Notes under the pieces: model-generated
The model's database searches: none
The model's input: only the letters and a program-made list of their open reading frames with translations
What the model was told of the DNA's origin: nothing
In this document: in pieces, positions 27,901-38,280 of the stretch
Position numbering within the stretch: the first letter of the stretch is position 1
Layout of the letters: each line of letters opens with the position of its first letter
Source: Campylorhamphus procurvoides
Taxonomy: Eukaryota > Chordata > Aves > Passeriformes > Dendrocolaptidae
Assembly (NCBI GenBank): GCA_013396655.1
Contig: WBMV01003373.1
Coordinates: forward strand, 521,772-585,771
Length of the DNA stretch: 64,000 nt
Direction of reading: 5' to 3'
Made by a program: the position numbers and the translations under genes

Positions 27901-30900
27901 GGTCAATGAAGCTCAGACAGCCAGAAGTGACAAAAGCTGGACATCGAGAATAGACTGCTACCACAAGCACTGATGCCACCCCTGAAGGGTCCAGAATGAA
28001 GCAGGTCACCTCATATGAGGGATGAAGGGAAGAGGCAAATGAAGGATCATAAGCAATCAAGAGAAAGGTTCTGCAAAGGCAATGCCTGGGTGCTAATTAG
28101 AATTCAAGAAATGAGTAAAAACAAGGATAGTTACACAGATGTCTATTTTCATATGTGTGCTGCCAGCTGTTGAATGAAGGAGGTGGCTCTGCAACATTGG
28201 GAAAAAAAGTCTGGAGTCAATCGTACATCAAAATCTTGTAACAGAGACTGTTTTCTCATGTGGAAAATAAAACTCAGAATATCCCAGGTAGAGATTCTGG
28301 TCAGAAACTGAGTATAACAACATATATTTAATGGCCTTTACAAGAGCCCAAGCTGATATTGCTAAATGCCCTGTTATATGGCAATCCAGCTCCATGGTAA
28401 CAGTTTTGGACGTGTACATTCCCAACAGGGAATGGGCCTGCTGTTTTGGATGCTGCAGTCAGCCCAGCAACACTGAAAATATTACATCTGTGATGTCTGT
28501 GATTGTTGGGTGGGACTTTTGCAGGTTTTTTTTCTCATCTAGGACCTCACAAAACTACTTGTACTGAAACTACAGTCAAGTGAATGAGGGTGTAAGAAGG
28601 TCAAAGCGATGAAAGAAGCTGTTGGGATCCAAAGGACAGAGAGAAGCTGAAGAAGCCAAGAAAATGTCTCCCAGCTTTGTTTCCTCGTTCCTATTGAGAG
28701 GTTGTTTACATGAAAAGAAAATGTTGAAATTGCTTTATGTCACAATAGCTATAAATAAAGCTGTTAGAAAAATCTGCCAGCTCTTCACTTTTTATTTATT
28801 TAGTACTCCTAAAGGTTAACAAATAAAGTTAATCTGTGAGCACGAATAATTGATCCACTGCTTGTCATGCTTAAGAGCTGGGCTCATCCTGGCAAGTAGT
28901 TCAGCATAACAAGACCTAGATGAACCTTGCATCTCACAACTGCTAGTCAGACACAGCTCATGGGACAGCACACAGGGACAGCTGGTTTCCTTCAAGCAGG
29001 ATTCAGAAAAAGTGGAAGGCTCTCCAGTCCTGTTGTTAGGTGCTCACCTGAAGGGAATCCATTAATTATTTTGAAAGCTACGACCATGACCTGGAACTGA
29101 CTTTGAAACCTGAGCACGTGAAGAATCTGGGTCTTTTACTCTACACAAATCATGTCAATTTTGGCTGGAGCAGTCTTTTGTTTCATTGCATCCCTGAAAA
29201 CTAGCATGGTGTGAAATTGTGCTCTGTGCTAGCAATCTTCCTGTATACTGTCACCTACTACAGAAACATTTGTCATTGCCCAGCATCTTGTCTACCAAAA
29301 GTTAGATAGCTAAAACCTGACGCGAGCTCACATGCAGTAGCAGTCCCAGAGTCGGAGTAAAACTCCTCTTTTGGAGTATGTTTAAGGAAACAGGAATTCT
29401 TACTAGAAATGCAGACCATGAGCAAAGACACTCCAAAAATTATGTACGCCATGGACAAAGACACTAAGGGGGAAAATCGGAGAGCAGATTTTAGAGATAC
29501 TACTGGATGAAATGAAACCTTGATCTGTGAACAAAGAAACACACCACCTCATTTTGTTGAGAAGAGTACTTAATTTTAGGCTCCTTTTCACCAGTAAGAT
29601 AGAATTAATTGAATATATAATTTAATTCTTTGCCTGAAATCAATCCACATGCCTGACAGAAGGGATAGGAATGCTGTGGATGAATGAATGTGCAGATAAC
29701 CTACTTCACAGTGCCTTCAGTGAGGAAAGGAAAACTCCTCCAGAGGACGGGAAAAACTTCTGTGCAATAAACCTCTCAGGCATGCAAAAGCTAAAATCAC
29801 CGAGTTCAATTACAGCACCGTGGAAAAACAGCAACTGAAAAATAGGGTATGCCAAGAAAGAGCAAAGCATCACAAGTATGTAATAAAAATCCACCATCCT
29901 TTTAAAAAAAATGGATTATAAAGCTCTTTAGCATAAAGTTACCCCCACAGATCTTATATTAAGGCTGGAGCTGCAGAGTGAGTCTTTGCTTACTGAACAG
30001 AGGGCATAATTTGTGAAATGCACAGAAACCATCATCATGGATAATCAGATGCAGGGAAGACAGGGACTTGCAACTGCACAACCTGTTTGGTTTCAAGCAC
30101 AGATACTCTCCCTGAGGGCACTGTCAGTCCTGGCCATCCCTGTCCACCCCCAAGCGCTTCCCCCACCTCCCCATGGTCCAGTGCCCTTGGCTGGGGTGGT
30201 GGGAAGGCCCAAGCTGCTAGGCGCTGCCATCACCCATCTGGGGTACCGCTAACTCTTCCAGCTCCAGTAGCCACCAGCCCCCATGGTGCCCTGACAGTTT
30301 TGGTAGAAGAAAATGGGGAAAAAAGTTACTTTGAAAAACAGGCATCTAGCATTTGACCAAGCATGCTCAAAGTACTGAATGAGCAAATAGTTTGTTGGGT
30401 TACAATCATGTCCACAAACTTTGCAATAAATGCAGCTGCAACAAATCTTTTTAAAAAGGCCCTACAAATTTGGTCTGTGGAAATTCCCTGTGAAGAAACA
30501 CAGCTCAGGTGAAATATATGATTTATAAATAAGTGGGCTTCAGTCAGCAAGTTGGTTTTGCCACCGGAGCAGAAATGGAAAGCTGCATGCAATGGGATAG
30601 AGTTGTTGACAGAGACAGGAATAATTTAAATATGTTTTAAAAGTCCAGGCTCTTACAAAAGTTCCAGCTGCTAAGATTACTTTGGAACTTAAGGAAGGAA
30701 GAGATGTCTGTTTTTGTCAGATACTATTGGATGAAATATGGACTTTAGCAACTACTAGTGGAGGGAAGAAAGGTCAGAAAAACTGGGTGAAGGTTAGACT
30801 TGTCCGACGTAATGCAGTAAATGTAACTGAGGAATACTAAAACAGTCTAACAGACTAGCTGAGAGTAAAGCCAATGCCAAAGATGTACTGCAGGTAGCAA

Positions 30901-33154
30901 GAGAGAGGCTGGGGGAAGGGGGCCCAAGGATCAGCCACCTCACCACTGACCACCCACCCAAGGGGGTAAGAACTTTATAACCAGTGAGGTGCCTCATCAG
31001 GGAAGTGGAACTAAGCTTTTGGTCCATTCCTGGTCCTCACCCTAGTTGAAAGCTGAGCCGGCATGCATGTGAGCAGCTTCAAAAGGAAGTAATTTACCTT
31101 AGGCACACAGTCAGTGAGGGAATTTCTACTGATTAAAAGAAAATTGGAGCTGTGCAGAACTGGCCAAGTCTCCAGATGTTCATGGAGCTTTGTACAATGT
31201 ATCTGTGGGGTTTTCCAAATTCCAAAACAATTGCATAAAATGAGTAAGACACAAGTTTGGGGTCATTTTCAGAGTCGGAAAAGGAAACACCATGTTTTAA
31301 AACCCCTTTCCTATGAAACACAGATGCTAGTGCTTACAAACTGTAAGTGGAACTGACACAAGAAGACAAAGGAGAAAAGGAAGAAGCTTGTTGGAGTGAC
31401 CATACAAACTGCTCCTTCCTTCCCATCTGCTCCACAGATCCCTCTTTCCTAGATCCTTCCTGCAACTTTGTGGTTGTTCTAAATGTTAAGAAAAATCTCA
31501 AGAGTTTTACAGTCTTTTGCAATGCATCCATGCCACAAGAGAATACTCATTCTTTCTGCAACGTATTTATAGTCTGCATAAATCTGGTCCTATTCTATTG
31601 GTAATGGTTTCTTGTAATTTACTGAAATTCTTATTTAAAAAGACAAAGGCTGCTTTTATTGGGCAATGGATTCAAAGTTTTCATGAATTCCTGCTTCGGT
31701 TGTGCTTCACAGACCTGAGTATGTACAATGCAGTAGCCAGACATGCGTGCTACATTCCAATAACATAGTGTGAAACAGAGTGTTCAATCAGAAGTCAAAA
31801 TAACTTAATAAATACCTCTGATCTGACTCAGCCTTCCCCAGATGAGGGTTTGTCTGAAAGGGGAAGCTTTCTGGCACAGTGAGTGTGGAAAAGAAACTGT
31901 TCCACTGGAGTAACTTTGGAAGTGCAGCAGTTTGGAATAGAGTTACAGAGCTTCCACATCAGGATTTATACCATAAAATCTACAACAGGATAACAGTTTA
32001 GGCTAACTCCCATGTGAGTTGGTACTGTGTAGACAGGCAAATTCAGGTGAAATCCCCTGCAAATCTTGAGTTTCAGAGCAACTATAAGAAGGTACAATCT
32101 GTTTACCTGGGAGTAGATATTAGCAGGGCTGACCAGAAAGGTGATCCCCTGGCAGCCCTCAGGATGTTGCAGGGTGTCCAATGGGATGTCTCCCAGCTGG
32201 GTTTGGGAAGCTGCAAGGGAGGTGCTGCACAAGGGACTCTGTACTGGGCTTCAAGCAAGCTGGGCAGTGTTGCTGCTTTTCCTGACAGGTTGGCCTTGGA
32301 GAGGTGAGCTGGGGAGAGCTGCTGGTCTATAGCAGATGGCCATGTCTCAGGCAGTTCCTCTCTGCCTGAAAGTGTTCCTCCACCTTGTTTCTATGTAACG
32401 GGGCAGGCAGCCACAGCACTCATGTAGGCTCTAACAGGTACCCCTTTGGCAAAAGTCCCTCTTGTGCTGGTTTATCCCAGTGCTAACCTTGACAGCACAG
32501 CAGTTTGCCTGGATGTCACTGTGTGAACCTCCATGATCATCACAACCCCATTTTGGACATGGTGTAACTCAAAGCCAATCCTCTTTTACCTGCTCTGCTC
32601 CTTATTCAGATAAAATGTTTTGGACACAAATGTGAAAGAAGAAAGCTTTTCCTTGTGTAGTGCATGCATTCTTAAGCTTGCTTTTTTTTTTTTTTTTACT
32701 GGTGCTCGTGCTCTGTAAGCCATGACAACTTAAAAAATGAGAGTGGCATACTTATGATTACTTCTGTTATCAAGGGCTGGTCTCCCATATCATTGTTCAC
32801 ATGCCCAAGCTCTCAAAGCAGTGTTAAGATTCTGCCTGCAATCGAAGCACAGAATACTGCATTTGCTTTCTTCATGGCTGCGACTTACTTTTGGGACATT
32901 TCTTTTTGCAATGGGAAAGAAATAGACTGGTATCTGCAGGATTTGATCCTCTTTTGCCGAATTCCTTGTACTCTTACGTACCATAGGGTCCGTGCAAAAC
33001 TATGAACAAAAAATGTCTTCAAAGACTGAACACTTTATACCTGTTTTGCAGAAGTGTGAAGGACTGGAAAACCGTATAGAGCAGGGCGATTTTCATCTGC
33101 ACTCATGTCTCAGTGAGTGGCTGTTGTGGGATGTGTTTAGTAAAGGAACACTGG
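24922..33154. other. Unique non-coding DNA left of the CpG island
   Basis: No gene, RNA or transposon recognised. In two hand-counted lines the plus strand has more A than T (30001-30060: A 24, T 12; 27001-27060: A 20, T 11), unlike some lines right of the island. A T16 run lies at 32682-32697. The moderately GC-rich stretches near 30100-30300 and 32100-32400 have no splice-supported frame. Confidence 0.4.
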
Positions 33155-33409
33155 CACGGCTGAGGAGGGGCGGTACCCAAGTTTATCACACGCTTTCCCA
33201 AGGGCCGCCTGTCCCCCTGTACCCTGCAGGTACGTGTTCTTGCAGGACACCTGCCCCGGGCGGCACGTCCCGCAGGATGGGACGGAGCCGCCCCCGCACC
33301 GGGGCGACCCTCCGCTCCCCTTCCACCGCCCACGCTCCGTGCGCTCCGGTTCGGGCCGCGCCGGGACGGGAAGGGAGGTGGCCGGGACAGCAAGGGAGAC
33401 GGCAGGGGC

Positions 33410-33467
33410 TGGCCCGGGCTGGGCCGGGCTGGGCTGGGCTGGCCGGGGCCGGGCTGGGCTGGGCTGG
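33410..33467. repeat. G-rich GGGCTGG/GGCCGGG minisatellite edge
   Basis: Short degenerate repeats of GGGCT and GGGCC (for example 'gggctgggctggccggggcc') run straight into the gap. On the plus strand the array is G-rich, with many G3-G4 runs spaced by 2-4 bases that could form G-quadruplexes. Confidence 0.85.
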
Positions 33468-33837
33468 NNNNNNNNNNNNNNNNNNNNNNNNNNNNNNNNN
33501 NNNNNNNNNNNNNNNNNNNNNNNNNNNNNNNNNNNNNNNNNNNNNNNNNNNNNNNNNNNNNNNNNNNNNNNNNNNNNNNNNNNNNNNNNNNNNNNNNNNN
33601 NNNNNNNNNNNNNNNNNNNNNNNNNNNNNNNNNNNNNNNNNNNNNNNNNNNNNNNNNNNNNNNNNNNNNNNNNNNNNNNNNNNNNNNNNNNNNNNNNNNN
33701 NNNNNNNNNNNNNNNNNNNNNNNNNNNNNNNNNNNNNNNNNNNNNNNNNNNNNNNNNNNNNNNNNNNNNNNNNNNNNNNNNNNNNNNNNNNNNNNNNNNN
33801 NNNNNNNNNNNNNNNNNNNNNNNNNNNNNNNNNNNNN
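33468..33837. other. Assembly gap (370 N)
   Basis: The gap lies between two GC-rich tandem arrays, as expected for sequence that reads badly or cannot be assembled. Its size is not a round default number, so it may be an estimate. Nothing can be said about its content. Confidence 0.99.
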
Positions 33838-33985
33838 CCCTGCCCCTCTCCTGCCCCTCTCCTGCCCGCTCCCTGCCCCGCTCCCCGCCCCGCTCCCTCC
33901 CCCTCTCCTGCCCGCTCCCAGCCCCGCTCCCTGCCCCGCTCCCTGCCCCTCTCCTGCCCGCTCTCTGCCGCACTCCCTGCCCCGC
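33838..33985. repeat. C-rich CCTGCCC(C)/GCTCC minisatellite
   Basis: Tandem degenerate units such as 'cctctcctgcccgctccctg' and 'ccccgctccctgccccgctc' repeat over about 150 bp. Here the plus strand is C-rich, the opposite polarity to the array on the left side of the gap. Candidate for i-motif (plus) and G-quadruplex (minus) structure. Confidence 0.9.
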
Positions 33986-34098
33986 TGCCGGTGGCTCGGC
34001 AGCCTCGGGAGCCGCGTCTGGGGCTCTGCTCGGGATGCCCAGTGTGAAACCTGGAGCATGCTTTGTCCGCCCCGCACGGGCTTGAGGAGCTTCTGACG

Positions 34099-34145
34099 AT
34101 GGAGGTTTCAGAAGCAGGGCTGCCACTGGGCACTCTGTTTTTAAG
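34099..34145 (+). CDS. Possible first coding exon at the CpG island edge
   Basis: An ATG at 34099 sits in 'tgacgatgg', with A at -3 and G at +4, a strong Kozak context. An in-frame stop lies at 34045-34047, so the frame really begins here. It encodes 'MEVSEAGLPLGTLFL' plus two nucleotides and reaches 'ttttaag' followed by 'gtctgt', a weak but possible donor; reading on meets a stop within 15 nt. I do not recognise the peptide. It ends with two nucleotides left over, and no matching next exon was identified, so the link to the exons farther right is unproven. Transcription could equally use another first exon hidden in the gap. Confidence 0.2.
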
Positions 34146-37100
34146 GTCTGTTTATTAAGTGTGTGGCTAGGAAGTATAGACGAAATCTTCCGATGCAGTT
34201 GAAAGTAAGGAGGCTGAAATCTTGAAAGTCTTTAGAGCTTTACCATGGTCTTGCGGATCTTGGCAACTTCAGCGTATCGGTTGTGGAAACCGAAGCAAAG
34301 GCGCTTTGCTACTGACTCAAGATATTTGCTAAGTCTGAACTTGGGTCTTCTTCTGGTTCAACTTAGCTGAATTTTATACCGCAATGTTTTACCGGGTCAG
34401 TTCAGCCCGCCTGTTGTCGACACAACCTTACGAACATAGGGTGTCTGAGATCAATGGCTTCTGTGTGCGTGTGTTGTTCCTGTAGATTGCTGGCAAGGCT
34501 TGCGTCTGGGTTGTGACTTCTGGTGGCTGCCTGCACGCTTTCTTTAATTGCACCTCTCACTGAGGCAGTTGCACTGTCAGGGCTGTAAATACAGGCCGAG
34601 CATCTGTTTTACAGGGCTGTGATTAAGCTGCAAAACTGTCCTTTGCCCTCATGAAATAACATCCGTCATGTTCTCGGTGCTGCTGGGGATGCTTCCACAA
34701 GAAAAATAGGTGATCTGTTTACTGAAATAAGAATTAGTCAAATAAAAGAAGGTCACACACTTTACTGCTTGTTGGCTTTTAATTTGTCAGACAACAAAAG
34801 TTCTGTCAAGCGCAATAAGAAGGAAGAAATGCAGGATTAGCTTTGAAAAAGTCTGACTTAAGTAGTAATATTACTTGGTTGGTTTTTTTTCTTCCCTGTA
34901 GAGGATGTAGCCCTCACCTTTCAAAAGCTTGCAAGCCATGAGCAATACAGTAGTATTAGCCTAGCCTTGCAAAATTAGTCTGAAGAGTCATTTGCTCCAA
35001 CACAAAGTGCTGTAGTGTGCCCTACATAAAGGTGAAAAAGAGTTTTCATGGTTTTGACTCTGTTAGCCAAAATTACTTGCTCCAGGGAAAATGGAAGTAA
35101 ATTTTGCTAGTCTGTGTTAGCATTTCAGCATGTATTTATGTTAATTTGTGGTTACTGCATTTAGACTTTGATCTTCCTTAAGAACTTTGACTCCCTTTCA
35201 ACATGTTGATATTACTTTTAAAGATCAGTAAATATAGCACCTTGACTTTAATCTGCATCCAAAGTCCCACCCATAAGTATAAACATTTTCCTTTCCTCAC
35301 ACCAGAGCGGAGCATATGTAGATGGCATGTAGGGAGCATGAGGCACAATAGCAGAAATGCACTGGGCTTGACCCAGCTACCACAGAAAAAACGTCTGTTG
35401 AAGGCACTGGACTGAGCCACTAGGTAATTTAATTTGTGCGAGGCAGACATCCTGCAGCTGCTCTTTACAAAAATATTTGCTGACTTATCTGAGGGAATTA
35501 CTGTTCTTGTTAAAATAAGTTATAGTGTGTAGAATAAAGAGGAAGCTGGATGAAAGGCACAGGTAAAAAGCCCAGTCTGTTCTGCTCTTGTTTTCAGTGA
35601 TGTAAGGCTGCTGGTATAATTATGTTTTGGAAGAAAAGCTGGCATTGAGAAGGGTATATACTGGAACTTCACAAGGGTCATTCCTCACTCAGTGTTACGA
35701 AGAAGCCCCTGTTTATCACACTGGAGGCAGGAGTGTCTTCAGTCTGGCTGTTGCAGAAAAATATTGAACAACTTAAAGGTGTTATAGGCAAAAAAACCCC
35801 TGCATTATTATTTTTCCGTAGCAAGATGCTAATTGTAGCCTGCTCTCAGTATAGGATGATGCTCACTGGAACAAAATGAGGCAACTGAGTAAGACACCTC
35901 TGGGGTGCAGAAAGGTGTGCGACGCAGGGGAGGTACTCCTGTTGGGACTTGCTGCCATAAGCAAAGTGTGGAATAAAGCCAAGCTCCTGCCAGTCACCTG
36001 GTGTTGCCATCATCTGTGACTTAGCACCTTTTCGACTTTTCTATCTTGCTGCCCAGTCTCCTTTCTTTACAATTTCTTAATACTCTTAGCTTTTATTCTT
36101 CTAGGACAAGTTGTACTTGTCTCCAGGGAGCCTCAATTTCCATCCCTGTCCCAATTTTCTAACTCAGCCAATTATAAAAAAACATGTCTCTAAGTAAAGA
36201 ATTAGTCTAGAAGGGTTTGCCCTGAAACTTACTCCCCAAAATGCTGAAGGATATTAAAGAAATAACTAAGTTGCATTCTGAATACAGAGGAAAAGTGTTT
36301 TCTGAGGCTTTTAAAAAAGGCTTTTGATTGGTCTGTGCTACGTTACAGTCTTTGAAAGAAGGCTGGTGATAGAATTTTAACCTTTTCAGTATACTTACAT
36401 AGTCATATTTGCATATCTAAAATATTAAAAAACTGTAGAAATCCTGGAGATCCATACTTTTGGCTGTGCTGCTCAAAACAGCCTGTAAAAACTGTTCCCA
36501 TATGTTTTACCAACAAGCTAGGGTGCTGCTTGCAGGGAAACAGTCTCCTTTGGTAGCTGAGGTCAGACATTTTCCCAATGAGAATGCATCCCTGCTAAAA
36601 GGGGATGTATCCATGAGGGAAGCAGGAGAGTAATTTCCAGATGAGAAGGAAGACAAGGAAACTTTGCGCAAAAATGTCAGGAAAGGGAAGCTCAAACTGC
36701 CTTTTCAGCATCTGAAGTTCCCAAGCAGTGCTTATCAGGGCAGTAGGGTAAGTGGATGCAGAAGTTAATCTTCCTTCTCTTATGCTGTGAGTCATTTTAC
36801 CCAATACGTATGGTGTGTTGCACTGAACCATAGGTGCTGTCCTTGTCACAGGAGGACTGTGGCATTTGCTGGCCCAGCTGAGGTCAGAAAGGGCTTGAGG
36901 CTGGGAGGAACTTCTGTACGTCATCTTGTCCAAACCTGCCCTTGGAGCTGGTGCTCAGCTCCTAGGGAGCTTGCAGCACAGTGTGCATAGCGGTGGCTGC
37001 AGGGATTGTTTGGGTTTAGCTGCAGCCAAACTTAAGGGATTCCCCCTGATCCTTAATTTTCACAACTGGAGGAGAGCAACTCTGCCTCCTGCCTTCTGTT

Positions 37101-37599
37101 CAGCATGTCTGAGTAAATGATGCTGAAGGAGATCATTATAAAACTATCACCATCATAGAAGTCTTGCTAATGTTTCGCCAGTGTTGCACAGGAGTTCATT
37201 TGGAACTGCAGAGTTCCTTTGAGGCACAGCAGATACTCTGTCTAGCAGGCTCTTTTAGCAGTACCATTGGTCCTCGGGTTCAGAATGGTTTCCTTCATTT
37301 CTGCTTTCCACAGTTGCACGTTTGCTTGTGTACCCTGTTTTAAGGAAGGGGCTCCCAGCATGTGTCCTGAAGGAGCAGGTGTTGAACCTCACTCTGGGGA
37401 AAGGATATGGTCCAGAAGTTTGAAGTTAGCTTCAGGAAGCTGTCAGAGGAGGTGTCTGCTTGAACCTGGAAGCTCTTATTTTAGTTATGTGGCTGGCAGC
37501 AAACTTTTCCTTGGTGCTCTTACAGCGTTTGGAAGATCACAGCCTGACAGGACTGAGTCCTTTGGGGACTTCATCTTCTCCTGCAATGGAGTGGCTCTG
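34146..37599 (+). other. Probable intron or intergenic DNA
   Basis: Ordinary AT-rich sequence. A 39-nt segment at 36709-36747 has an acceptor ('aaactgccttttcag') and a strong donor (gtaagt) with one open frame ('HLKFPSSAYQGSR'), but its phase does not fit the exon chain farther right, so it is only a weak candidate. A possible relic of a CR1 3' end lies at about 36893-36950. Confidence 0.35.
36893..36950 (-). mobile_element. Possible degenerate CR1 3' relic
   Basis: 'gggaggaacttctgtacgtc' followed by 'atcttgtccaaacctgccc' resembles the complement of the tail region shared by CR1 subfamilies ('ggaacctctggaggtcatct...ccaacccccctgctc'). No terminal octamers are left, so the call rests on one short similarity. 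Confidence 0.35.
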
Positions 37600-38280
37600 T
37601 GTAGTGGGTTGACCCTGGGTGGATACCAGGCACCCACCAAAGCCACTCCTTTGTGCAACTGGACAGGGGAGAAAAAATATAACAGAGGGTTCATGGGTTG
37701 AGATAAGGGCCTGGGGAGAGATCACTCGCCAAATACTGTCACAGGCAAAACATACGCTCGAATTTGATTTATTAATTGAATTTATTACTAACAAAATCAA
37801 AGCAGGATGATGAGAAGTAAAATAAATCTTAAAAACATGCCCCACCCCCCCCACTTCCTTCCCAGCTCTACCTCCTTCCCCCTCAGCGACACAGGGAGAT
37901 GGAGAGTGGGGGTTACAGCAGTTCATCGTGGGTTGTTCTGCCACTGCTCAGGGAGAGGAGTCCTCCTGCTCCAGCATGGGCTTCCCACAGGTTCACAGCC
38001 TCCTCTCAGTCATCCACCTGCTCCAGTGTAGGTCTCCTCCATATTCTCACTCTGCTTTTCTTTGGCTGTTGTTATATCTGCTCAATAACTTTTTTTTTCC
38101 TCTTCTTAAATGTGTTATTCCAGATGCATTACCACCATTTCTGATGGGCCCAACCTTGGCCAGCAGCACATCTGTCTTGGAGCTGCCTGGCATTGGCTCT
38201 GCCAGACATGGGGGAAGCTTCTAGTAGCTTCTCACAGAAGCCACCCCACTACCCAAACCTGTCCATGCAAACCCAATACA
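37600..38280 (-). mobile_element. Solo LTR of an avian endogenous retrovirus, minus strand
   Basis: A 681-bp block begins 'tgtagtgggttgaccctggg' and ends 'tgcaaacccaataca'. Its ends are imperfect inverted repeats (TGTAGTGGGTT against TGTATTGGGTT), as in retroviral TG...CA termini. Read on the minus strand it has LTR order: an upstream region with 'gccaatgcc' (CCAAT-like), 'catttaagaag' (TATA-like) near 38110, AATAAA signals near 37770-37800, then a short 3' part. I recognise the terminal text as that of a common bird LTR family, well known in songbirds. No gag, pol or env sequence and no second LTR are nearby, so this is a solo LTR left by recombination. Flanks are 'ctctg' and 'ccttg', at most a decayed 5-bp target duplication. 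The LTR copies I remember are longer in the middle, so this one may be internally deleted. Confidence 0.85.

Larger units (their letters stand above)
33155..34090. promoter_or_regulatory. CpG island, probable promoter, interrupted by an assembly gap
   Basis: Composition changes abruptly from AT-rich to GC-rich with many CpGs: 'cggcacgtcccgcaggatgg', 'ggagccgcccccgcaccggg', 'gcgctccggttcgggccgcg' on the left, and 'gctgccggtggctcggcagc' and 'cctcgggagccgcgtctggg' on the right. In vertebrate genomes such an isolated island most often marks a promoter and first exon. The centre is 370 N. The long apparent ORFs across it exist only because N is translated as X, and none is real evidence for a protein. 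Direction is not fixed by the island. A plus-strand gene is favoured by the possible start codon at 34099 and the exon chain to the right. Confidence 0.7.

Noticed and set aside
33103..34133. Five long ORFs (280-350 codons) on both strands around 33-34 kb
   Set aside because: They are open only because the 370 N are read as X and because the flanking repeats are GC-rich with few stop codons.
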